Positions 8,166 to 15,671 of a stretch of 34,015 bases of DNA are shown here, in pieces. Under the pieces are notes generated by a model. It was not told the origin of the DNA, ran no database searches, and saw only the letters and a list, made by a program, of their open reading frames with translations. How positions within the stretch are numbered: the first letter of the stretch is position 1; the number at the start of each line of letters is the position of its first letter. The position numbers and the translations under genes were made by a program. Source of the stretch: Paenibacillus silvae (lineage in GTDB: Bacteria; Bacillota; Bacilli; Paenibacillales; Paenibacillaceae); assembly GCF_014639235.1 (NCBI RefSeq), contig NZ_BMFU01000016.1, positions 1 to 34,015 on the forward strand, given 5' to 3'.

Positions 8166-8717
8166 ATGCAAAGACTAAGTGTTAACGAAAGGTCAAACCA
8201 TCTGTTCAATTTACTGAGCTTTGCCGTGAGTGAACATGATATTGCCCGAATCCTTCGCGCCAACGTATCCCTCATTTTCAAAGAAGTGGTCAACCAGACG
8301 AACGAGATTGCCATCCCCTATGTCGGCAAGTTTACCTTTAAGGAGTTTACGGGAAGGAAAATTAATGCGGTACACGGCGAAACGGTGAAGCAGCGGGATT
8401 TTGTGAAGACAAAATTCGAGCTTGGTAAATATATCAAACGACTGAATGTGAATCGGGATTTTTTTAACCGCATTGAAATTGATGCTGATTCTTTGAAACC
8501 CTGCATCGTGTTCAATACCAAAGCAGTCGCAATTCGTTCCGGCCAAGAGGACTTGATCGGCTGTATAGCACCGTCTACCAGAGTCGAGTTGTTCAATGAG
8601 GAGCAACTGTCAACCTTCACTACCGATATGCAACAGCTCTCTTCATCGAATCCTAAAACCTATGACGACATTAAGCCATTCATTCAAACCATACTCACTT
8701 TCGAGGAGTGGATTTAA
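8166..8717 (+). CDS. HU/IHF-like DNA-binding protein (putative)
   Basis: 183 residues from ATG 8166, which follows a GGGGTG site; an upstream in-frame start at 8088 lacks one. Residues about 35-85 resemble the HU/IHF core: a helix (LIFKEVVNQ), then IPYVGKFTFKEFTGRKIN, like the GFGNF...R region before the DNA-binding arm, then a basic stretch. The C-terminal half is unassigned. Divergent from the Thoeris operon and followed by two tiny coupled genes, so it looks like an island-encoded maintenance or regulatory protein. The HU relation is from motif reading only. Confidence 0.55.
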   Translation: MQRLSVNERSNHLFNLLSFAVSEHDIARILRANVSLIFKEVVNQTNEIAIPYVGKFTFKEFTGRKINAVHGETVKQRDFVKTKFELGKYIKRLNVNRDFFNRIEIDADSLKPCIVFNTKAVAIRSGQEDLIGCIAPSTRVELFNEEQLSTFTTDMQQLSSSNPKTYDDIKPFIQTILTFEEWI

Positions 8718-8720
8718 GCA

Positions 8721-8828
8721 ATGAAAACCAAAAACAAATCCGAACAGCAAATCAAACAGGAGCAAGCGTACCAAGCATTTATGCTGCGAGCAGCCGATTT
8801 ACTGAAGGCATATCATCAGGGAGGATAA
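8721..8828 (+). CDS. Small hypothetical protein (35 aa)
   Basis: Starts 3 bases after the HU-like stop, with GAGGAG inside the end of that gene. Encodes a charged, probably helical 35-residue peptide rich in Lys, Gln and Glu in its first half. Tight spacing and the ribosome site argue that it is translated. No family recognised. Confidence 0.5.
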   Translation: MKTKNKSEQQIKQEQAYQAFMLRAADLLKAYHQGG

Positions 8829-8834
8829 CCGGAA

Positions 8835-8924
8835 ATGACGAACGAAACAACAGTAAAAATTAAACGCCAACTGCTTACCCTGCATTACAATGTCATGAAT
8901 GCAACGCAAAGTGGGGACATTTGA
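8835..8924 (+). CDS. Small hypothetical protein (29 aa), possibly truncated
   Basis: ATG at 8835 follows GGGAGG by 10 bases and the previous stop by 6. The 29-residue product stops in DNA that then shows no open frame, suggesting a gene cut short by a deletion. Third member of the HU-like transcript. Function unknown. Confidence 0.4.
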   Translation: MTNETTVKIKRQLLTLHYNVMNATQSGDI

Positions 8925-9177
8925 GCGTCCCTGCGCTCCATAAACTAATGTCGGACAAACGCCCTCTGAACGCTTTGTACAAAGCGACAAGAGAGTTTAG
9001 TGGTATGGGGTTGGCTCGATTGTGTAGTAGACAAGCGGAAAAACAAGATTTTTGCATTAACCTCCCGCGTTTGATCTTCAACCCGTTCAGCGGACTATTT
9101 AGCCGTCCAATATTCAGGATGTCCTCCTGCTCAAGCCCCTTAAATATTTTGAAGTGATCTGTGTATCGAAATGCCCC
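8925..9177. other. Decayed island DNA
   Basis: Between the last tiny gene and the integrase remnant. A minus-strand frame of 62 residues (9081-8893) has no ribosome site or recognisable domain. Best read as debris from a deletion that also removed the integrase C-terminus. Confidence 0.4.
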
Positions 9178-9662
9178 TCAGGCGACTAGGCTGTAGACAT
9201 CAATTCCATTAACCCCTGTATCGAAGAGCATAATGAGAATCAGCTTGTCCCTGACATTGGAATAAGTCTCTTCTTTCAGGTCATTGATAATCCGCGACAC
9301 TTTTCGTCGTTGAATGTAACAATAACGGTCTTCTCTTCCTTGAGATTCCTAATACGGCGCTTCGGATTACTTTGCTCGTCGATAAATTCTTCGTTAACAA
9401 TGTACTGGAAAAATACCTTCAGGGTCGCAAGGTTGTTATTCAATGTTCGGTTGACTTCACGCCCTAAACGTTGCCGCTCCTGAATATACTTTTTGATGTG
9501 AAGCTGACTTACATCCTCCACTTCTACAATCCCTAATTCTTTCTCCATTAACCTTTCCCAACGTTATAAGCGGAACATCCACAAATCAACATACTTCTTC
9601 ACACGACCCAAAATCTCTTGATTGAGCCTGAAATCCTGAAGCAATTCCTTAATTTTAGTCAT
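9178..9662 (-). pseudogene. Tyrosine recombinase (integrase) remnant
   Basis: Reading from ATG 9662 gives an N-terminal arm and a core-binding (SAM-like) domain. There is an in-frame TAA at 9564-9566. The segment after it includes QLHIKKYIQERQ and LATLKVFFQYIVNEEFIDE. Near 9290 the frame shifts and coding continues as VSRIINDLKEET, then RDKLILIMLFDTG, the conserved start of the catalytic domain, ending at 9178. The Arg-His-Arg-Tyr catalytic residues are absent. About 160 residues remain of roughly 300. Its place directly beside the guaA end is where island integrases sit. Inactive. Confidence 0.85.
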
Positions 9663-9665
9663 AAA

Positions 9666-9716
9666 AAATACTCCCTTCTATTTGCTGAACAACGCAGATA
9701 AAAGAGAGTGATTTTT
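9666..9716 (-). terminator. Right-hand copy of the guaA terminator
   Basis: Minus-strand ACTCTCTTTTATCTGC pairs with GCAAATAGAAGGGAGT, then ATTTTTT. It is related to the left hairpin at 4868-4916 and ends just before the dead integrase start codon. Confidence 0.7.
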
Positions 9717-9751
9717 AGCACTCTATAGTTGCACGTCAACTGGAAATCATT

Positions 9752-9807
9752 ATGTAGCTAACACCGAAAATCCTTATGTATCAAGGATTTCCGGCATTTG
9801 GCTACAT
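9752..9807. repeat. Imperfect inverted repeat after guaA
   Basis: Outer arms ATGTAGC and GCTACAT enclose CCGAAAATCCTT and AAGGATTTCCGG around a short loop. It lies 15 bases after the guaA stop, with no T-tract. It may be an extra termination structure, or a recombinase arm site left by the island. Confidence 0.55.
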
Positions 9808-9821
9808 CATTTCAATCCAAT

Positions 9822-11360
9822 TCACTCCCACTCAATAGTTGCAGGTGGTTTGGAAGTTACGTCATAGACGATACGGTTTACGTTGTCTACTTCGTTAACG
9901 ATCCGTACGGAGATTTTCTCCAGTACATCCCAAGGGATACGTGCCCAGTCGGCCGTCATGCCATCGATGGATGTTACAGCACGAATACCTACTGTGTAGG
10001 AATACGTACGTGCGTCACCCATAACACCAACACTCTTCATGTTAGGCAGGGCTGTAAAGTATTGCCAGATTTCGCGGTCAAGACCGGCTTTGGCAATTTC
10101 TTCACGCAGGATGTAGTCGGAATCACGCACGATTTTCAGCTTCTCTTCCGTTACTTCGCCAAGCACACGGATCGCAAGACCCGGACCAGGGAAAGGCTGA
10201 CGGTGTACAATTTCGTCCGGCAAGCCGCATTCCGTACCTACTTTACGCACTTCGTCCTTGAACAGTGTGTTCAAAGGTTCGATTAGCTTGAAGTTCATGT
10301 CTTCTGGCAGACCGCCCACGTTGTGGTGGGATTTGATCGTCTGTGCTGTAGCTGTACCACTCTCTACGATGTCTGTATACAGCGTACCTTGCGCCAGGAA
10401 TTCAAAATCATCGAACTGCTTGGACTCTTCATCAAATACGTAAATAAACTCGTTACCGATAATTTTACGTTTTTGCTCTGGATCATCCACGCCAGCTAGT
10501 TTGGACATGAAGCGTTCTTTGGCATCGATTTTGACAACCTTCATATCGAATTTGCCAACAAATGTCTCCATAACACTCTCTGCTTCGCCTTTACGCAGCA
10601 GACCATGGTCGATGAACATACATGTCAGCTGATCCCCGATTGCTTTATGCAGCAATGCCGCAACAACGGAGGAATCCACCCCGCCGCTGAGAGCACACAG
10701 CACTTTGCCGTCGCCCACTTTTTCACGAATATCTCTAATCGTATCATCAATGAATGTTTCCATCGTCCAGTTGCCTTCGCAACCGCAGATTTCAAACAGG
10801 AAGTTACGAATCATATCGTTACCGCGAACAGAGTGACGTACTTCCGGGTGGAACTGAACTGCATACAATTTGCGCTCGTCATTGCTCATTGCAGCGATTG
10901 GCGCACTTTCCGTGCCTGCATCCAGTTTGAAGCCCGGAGGCAATGTAACAACGTGGTCACCATGACTCATCCATACGGTATGTTCGCCTTCAATGCCTTT
11001 AGCCAGTACAGCACCTTCAGCAAACGCCAGATCAGCTTTACCATATTCACGCTTCTCGGAGCGCTCTACTTTACCGTCAAGCTGTTGAGCCATCAGCTGC
11101 ATTCCATAACAAATGCCGAAGATTGGCAAGCCCAGGTCATAAACACCCGGATCAACGTGTGGTGCATTTTCAGCATATACGCTGGATGGGCCGCCGGAGA
11201 ATACAATCCCTTTTGGTGCAAGCTCCGCAATTTTCTCCGCTGGTGTGTTATACGGCAAAAGCTCGCTGTATACGCCAAGATCCCGGATTCTTCTGGCGAT
11301 TAACTGGTTGTATTGGCCTCCAAAGTCAAGGACAACCACAATTTCATTCTGCTTATTCAT
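9822..11360 (-). CDS. guaA: GMP synthase (glutamine-hydrolysing)
   Basis: 512 residues, full length. The class I amidotransferase domain has the nucleophile in FGICYGMQ (Cys about 84) and the His-Glu pair in VQFHPEV. The ATP pyrophosphatase domain has the P-loop ALSGGVDSSVVA near residue 227. The C-terminal dimerisation domain ends PPATIEWE. Converts XMP to GMP in purine synthesis. The last 62 codons match the displaced copy at 4962-5148 and were probably supplied by the island, making a functional chimera. Own promoter at 11390-11419; no purine riboswitch seen. Confidence 0.98.
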   Translation of the reverse strand: MNKQNEIVVVLDFGGQYNQLIARRIRDLGVYSELLPYNTPAEKIAELAPKGIVFSGGPSSVYAENAPHVDPGVYDLGLPIFGICYGMQLMAQQLDGKVERSEKREYGKADLAFAEGAVLAKGIEGEHTVWMSHGDHVVTLPPGFKLDAGTESAPIAAMSNDERKLYAVQFHPEVRHSVRGNDMIRNFLFEICGCEGNWTMETFIDDTIRDIREKVGDGKVLCALSGGVDSSVVAALLHKAIGDQLTCMFIDHGLLRKGEAESVMETFVGKFDMKVVKIDAKERFMSKLAGVDDPEQKRKIIGNEFIYVFDEESKQFDDFEFLAQGTLYTDIVESGTATAQTIKSHHNVGGLPEDMNFKLIEPLNTLFKDEVRKVGTECGLPDEIVHRQPFPGPGLAIRVLGEVTEEKLKIVRDSDYILREEIAKAGLDREIWQYFTALPNMKSVGVMGDARTYSYTVGIRAVTSIDGMTADWARIPWDVLEKISVRIVNEVDNVNRIVYDVTSKPPATIEWE

Positions 11361-11389
11361 TACCGTGCCTCCCTCAATTAATGAAACTA

Positions 11390-11419
11390 ATTATACGCAA
11401 CGACAAAACCTACCGTCAA
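11390..11419 (-). promoter_or_regulatory. guaA promoter
   Basis: Minus-strand TTGACG (11414-11419), 18-base spacer, TATAAT (11390-11395). A short leader of roughly 25 bases follows before the start codon region, too short for a riboswitch. Confidence 0.75.
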
Positions 11420-11856
11420 GGAAAGACGAAACTCCATTTTTCGGGCAAGGAACGAGCAGATGTGACATAGGACGACAACCCTTGATAATCCCCGAGCCCC
11501 GTGTATAAGCTGCAAATATGTTCAATGGACTATGCACATTTGCTCCGACTCTCATGTCCTATGATACCCTCTCACTTTGGTCCCTGACTTTCATCTCGAT
11601 CTCGATATCGATATTCCCTTTGCACATCCGTCTCGATATCCATTTTACACATCCGTCCTTGCATCCCTCTTATAATCCGATAAAAGCACCGATCTCATCC
11701 GTTGGATGCGCAAAATCAAAGTGATACGTACCACCTCCAGGGTGGATGTGAAAACAAATCATGCGAAGGACTTTCGCAAAGTAACCAGGCAAGCTGCTTT
11801 TACCTCCAAGGCAGTTGTGCAAATCGCCGCTCACTTCCCTTGTCATGAAGCAACGC
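11420..11856. other. Gene-free region upstream of guaA
   Basis: Pyrimidine-rich, low-complexity plus strand around 11560-11670 with a repeated CACATCCGTC word (about 11623 and 11649) and clustered CTCGATATC words. No frame with a ribosome site. Nothing else recognised. Confidence 0.5.
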
Positions 11857-11950
11857 ATCATGTGCCGGGAGATGCACCAGTTTGACGAACATGCACTGAT
11901 TGCTATCATGTGCGGGAAATGCACCCGTTTGACGAAATAAACTGAGTGCT
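11857..11950. repeat. Tandem imperfect direct repeat, two units
   Basis: Unit 1 (11857-11904) and unit 2 (11905-11950) share ATCATGTGC, GGGA/GGAA, ATGCACC, GTTTGACGAA and a final ACTGA/GTGCT in the same order. Units are 48 and 46 bases and directly adjacent. No open frame follows the unit length. Function unknown. Confidence 0.75.
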
Positions 11951-12059
11951 TCTTCCCGCAAGCGTTGTAACGAGCTTCAGTTCTAAGCCACATGAAATGG
12001 AGGGATATTCCGTGTTTTACCCCCGCGCTTTACCTCTATACTGCGCTCACGTATAACAC

Positions 12060-12252
12060 GCTAACGATCCCAAACAACCTTATTTCTACCTTTTGACGGG
12101 GTTTGAAAATCTAACGAATCGTAGAAACGCTATTGGAACGAAAACTCACCATTTTGGGCTAAAAACACGGCATTTCAAGTAAATAAGGTTTCTGGGAATC
12201 GTTACGTCTGCAGCATGTCCAAAAAGAGTTAAATAGCGTCACTAGGAATCGT
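12060..12252. repeat. Four-arm palindromic intergenic repeat
   Basis: Two half-units on the plus strand, about 12060-12083 (AACGATCCC...CCTTATTT) and 12112-12135 (TAACGAATC...CGCTATT), are followed by two half-units in reverse orientation, 12180-12203 (AAATAAGG...AATCGTTA) and 12229-12252 (AAATAGCG...AATCGTTA). The first pairs with the third and the second with the fourth. All four share TAACGA at the outer end. Spacing is near 50 bases. This resembles a mobile intergenic repeat family, not a gene. Confidence 0.75.
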
Positions 12253-12412
12253 TAACCGTAATAAGGCCCAAACTCTTGAACCTTTCCTGCACAAGCTCTA
12301 CCCACTCGTTAAAATTCAACATATGTTCCAACTTTCTGTGCCACCCTCCACCTGCAGGCTGTAAAAGTATGAGGCAGGCCCCTTCTCTTTCAGACATGTT
12401 AGAACGGTGTAG

Positions 12413-12527
<115 letters not shown>

Positions 12528-12673
12528 CAGCCTGTCTCGGTGAGATGTTGTAAAAGCCGCGGAGGCTGGAGACATTGGAAAGATTCAACTAACAAGCGCA
12601 TTCCTTGTTTGTCGTTGATCGTATTATGGCGGGAGGTTGAGACTATACGGTATTTCATGCTTATATGTTGAAA

Positions 12674-12715
12674 AGGGTCCCGCTCACCCTTTGGGCAAGC
12701 GGGACCCGTTGCTCT
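12674..12715 (-). terminator. Terminator of the transglutaminase operon
   Basis: Minus-strand GGGTCCCGCTTGCCC pairs with GGGTGAGCGGGACCC around AAA, followed by TTTTC. About 60 bases after the transglutaminase stop codon. Confidence 0.9.
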
Positions 12716-12770
12716 GCCAGCGCTGTTTTGCACGCTGGCAACAGGTTATTATGAGACGCTGGCGCAGGGA

Positions 12771-15671
12771 TTAGCGCTGGCGTCCGGGGATGCGCCGGGT
12801 CAGGCGAAGCGCCCGGCGCAGGAAGTCGAGACTGTCCGCGCGCAGCGGACGGTCAGGGCCATACAGCAGCCGCTCCCAGTCGGCTGCAAAGCGCGCGATG
12901 TCCGCGCCGTCCGTGCCCGCGGCCACGGCGGGTGACGCTGCGTATTCCCGCAGCGTCATGCCCGGCGGCCGCGGGCCGTACCGGCGCGCAAGCGCGTGCC
13001 AGACCGGAGCGGCAGCCTGCAGCAGCCGCTCGCGGTCCGGGAAGCTGCTGCGCGGCCATGCCAGCAGCAGCCTGAGCCGCAGCGCAGGGCGAAGCCGCCT
13101 CGCGCTGGCCCATGCAGCGGCGCACAGCATCGCCGCTGCGGCTATTGCCGCGGCAGGCCATGGCGCCGCGGCCAATCCCCGTGCGCGCGCAGCCAGCCAC
13201 GCGCCCGCACGGTCCATTCCGCTGCCTGCACCCGGCAGCGGGGACCCATCGCCGGGCTGCAGCCCGGCGGAAGCCGTAGCGCTGGCATCACCCGCCTGCG
13301 CTGCATCAAACCCCGGCGTAGCCTCAAAAGGCATCCAGCCCACGCCGGGAAAATACACCTCCACCCAGGAATGGGCATCAGCCTGGGTGACAATGACACG
13401 CCCGGGGACCTGCGGGTCCGCTTGTCCGGGGGCGTAACCCTTCACCCAGCGTGCCGGAATGCCTTCAGCACGCAGCAGCACAACCATGGCGGTAGAGAAA
13501 TGGTTACAATATCCCGCCCGGGTTACAAACAGAAAATCATCAACAAAATCCCTGCCTCGCGGCGGCATCCGGGTATCCAGCGAGTAACGGGCATGCGCTT
13601 GCAAATAGCTGCGTACAGCTTGTACAGCGTCGTACCGCGTTTCACTCGTACCCATAATCTCGGCAGCCAGGTCCTTAACACGCTGCGGAAGCGTATCCGG
13701 CAGCTGCAAATCCTTTCTGCGGATGGAAGCCGGATCGACTAAATTCCCTTTGTTCCCGCCACTACCCTCCTGCACGCCTAGGCCGCCATCCTTCTTATCC
13801 GAGCCGGTGCTGCCTGTATCAGCGAGTACAATATCCATCTTCGCGTTCAAACCTGCATGCTGCTGTTCTTCCCCGCCATCGCCCCATTTCTCTGAACCCG
13901 CACGTTTTGTCTCATCATTCCTACTTTGCTTCTTATCCAAGCCCATGCTTCTTGTCGCAGCGAGCGTAATATCCACATTCTCGTTCAAACCAGCATACTG
14001 ACGTTCTACCCAACTCTCGCTCCACTTCTCTGTACCAGCACGTTTGGCCCCATCATAATCAATACTTTCCTCCTGAACCATACTCGCAGTTTGCTGTTCT
14101 TTAGCACCATTACCACTTAGGCCAACGTACTTTTCATCCCCACTAACGTAAATCCCGTCCACGCTAGTGCTCTTTGTCCTGTCTGAACCCGCATTTTTCA
14201 TTCTGTCCATACCCGCGCTCTGCCGAAGCACGTCTGGAGTTACATCCGGCACCATCACATCGACGGTGTAGTGCTGTACACGGGTCTGCCGATCCCCACC
14301 ACCCGCAAGCCACAAGGTACCTGTATCTTCACTCGACAGCAGTCGTTTCTCATTCTTGCCGTTAAGCGCGTTGCCATCTTGAAAAGACAAGCTTACCGGC
14401 AGACCTCCCGCAAACAGCGGATTAGGTGCTCGCCATTCCCTCTCCATCGTGATGATCTGACGAACCCTCTTCCAGTGCGGGTGCTCCTCCCATCCATCCG
14501 ATCGCAGCATTCCCGAGGAGTCTGCATAATGGAATCGCTGCTCCACATCACTCCATGCACTTCCGTTGTAATACGAGCGGGTTTCCCCGCGCCAATACGT
14601 AGATACAGGGGTGCTTGCGGTAAACACCGGCTCATTCCCCTGTACCAGCGGAGCCCCCATTGGTGCATCGACCGTGCTGTAGCCCGTCATACTCAAGGAG
14701 GCAGGGATACTTCCCGAAGGTGTATATCCTGCCCATTTAGCCAAACGTTCGACCGTGTCCATGACAGAAATATGCCTCGCAGGCGACACAACATTCATAC
14801 GTGCCGGAAGCATGGATATGAGGACCAGACAGGCAGTAGCTCCTAATGACACAGCAATCCAAGCCATACGTACCCTTCTTCGCATTGGACGGGAATTGTT
14901 CTTTTCACTTCTCGCCATCTTCCGATGTGTTCGATGAACAGCCCCATGTATATCCTGCGATTCCCTTACTGCTGCATCTCGCACCGCCGCTTCATGACCT
15001 GTCCCTTCAGAAAGCCGCAGCAGATACAGCAGACCTTGAATGGACAAGAGCCAGCATACAGAGCGCAACACCGAGCCATATGCCTCATATCCGACCAGAC
15101 TTTCCAGTAGAATCAGATAAACTAATGTGCCTGTACCAAACAACGAAATGCTGCGGCGCAGCAATACAAGGTACTGCACCGAAGCAAGCAGCATACTCCA
15201 GCCGCACAGCATAAACAAACCTCTCGTCTCACGGCTCATGACACGAAAACGGCCTTTGTCGATCCATTCGCCAAGATCGGCATTAAGCATGCCAGGGTAG
15301 GCTGTGCCCCACTCGAACGGATGACTGGCTCCATACATCAGACACAACGCAGCATAGATGAGCGGAAGGCGAATAAGAATACTGGCAACCCAGCCGGTTC
15401 TGTACAGGCCAACCGACAGCAAAACTGCCGAATAACCCGCCATTACCGCAGCGAATCGCTCACTGCCAATCTGACCGGAAGAAGTAACAGGATAGATCCA
15501 TTCCATGCATAAAAGGAACAGCCCCGCTGTAATCAGCCACAGATACAGAGCAGGTGCAGTTCCCTGGGCGGAGGAAGATAATGGCGATATCCCCTCCATA
15601 CGGTGGCCCTTGATCGTCTGCCCGGTAAAAGATACTGAGTCAGCTTCGTTCCTCTTGTTACGCTCCCACAT
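12771..15671 (-). CDS. Membrane transglutaminase-like protein (TgpA/DUF3488-DUF4129 type)
   Basis: 966 residues. The N-terminal half has several hydrophobic membrane helices (about 40-230 and one near 270-290), then an extracytoplasmic stretch. The transglutaminase core has the cysteine in AGYCNHFSTAMVVLLRAEGIPA and the histidine in TQADAHSWVEVYFPG. A further membrane helix follows (Ala-rich) and a DUF4129-like tail (PGMTLREYA...DWERLLYG). Last gene of the MoxR-DUF58-transglutaminase operon, overlapping DUF58 by 14 bases; ATG at 15671 preferred over TTG at 15674. Odd features: a 46-residue tandem duplication before the catalytic domain and a very GC-rich 3' end. Substrate unknown. Confidence 0.9.
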   Translation of the reverse strand: MWERNKRNEADSVSFTGQTIKGHRMEGISPLSSSAQGTAPALYLWLITAGLFLLCMEWIYPVTSSGQIGSERFAAVMAGYSAVLLSVGLYRTGWVASILIRLPLIYAALCLMYGASHPFEWGTAYPGMLNADLGEWIDKGRFRVMSRETRGLFMLCGWSMLLASVQYLVLLRRSISLFGTGTLVYLILLESLVGYEAYGSVLRSVCWLLSIQGLLYLLRLSEGTGHEAAVRDAAVRESQDIHGAVHRTHRKMARSEKNNSRPMRRRVRMAWIAVSLGATACLVLISMLPARMNVVSPARHISVMDTVERLAKWAGYTPSGSIPASLSMTGYSTVDAPMGAPLVQGNEPVFTASTPVSTYWRGETRSYYNGSAWSDVEQRFHYADSSGMLRSDGWEEHPHWKRVRQIITMEREWRAPNPLFAGGLPVSLSFQDGNALNGKNEKRLLSSEDTGTLWLAGGGDRQTRVQHYTVDVMVPDVTPDVLRQSAGMDRMKNAGSDRTKSTSVDGIYVSGDEKYVGLSGNGAKEQQTASMVQEESIDYDGAKRAGTEKWSESWVERQYAGLNENVDITLAATRSMGLDKKQSRNDETKRAGSEKWGDGGEEQQHAGLNAKMDIVLADTGSTGSDKKDGGLGVQEGSGGNKGNLVDPASIRRKDLQLPDTLPQRVKDLAAEIMGTSETRYDAVQAVRSYLQAHARYSLDTRMPPRGRDFVDDFLFVTRAGYCNHFSTAMVVLLRAEGIPARWVKGYAPGQADPQVPGRVIVTQADAHSWVEVYFPGVGWMPFEATPGFDAAQAGDASATASAGLQPGDGSPLPGAGSGMDRAGAWLAARARGLAAAPWPAAAIAAAAMLCAAAWASARRLRPALRLRLLLAWPRSSFPDRERLLQAAAPVWHALARRYGPRPPGMTLREYAASPAVAAGTDGADIARFAADWERLLYGPDRPLRADSLDFLRRALRLTRRIPGRQR
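13770..14045 (-). repeat. Intragenic tandem duplication, 2 x 138 bp
   Basis: Within the transglutaminase gene, 13908-14045 and 13770-13907 encode related 46-residue units. The shared pattern is KRAG-EKW, then E-Q-AGLN, DI-LA-T-S-G-DKK. They are in frame. They sit in a linker of low complexity between the membrane part and the catalytic domain, and upstream sequence hints at a more diverged third unit. Confidence 0.8.

Noticed and set aside
9798..10286. Plus-strand frame across the guaA end
   Set aside because: Antisense to a conserved gene, no ribosome site.
11361..11520. Purine riboswitch upstream of guaA
   Set aside because: The promoter is only about 30 bases from the start codon and no aptamer motifs are visible.
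11857..11950. CRISPR remnant
   Set aside because: Only two diverged units with no spacer between them.
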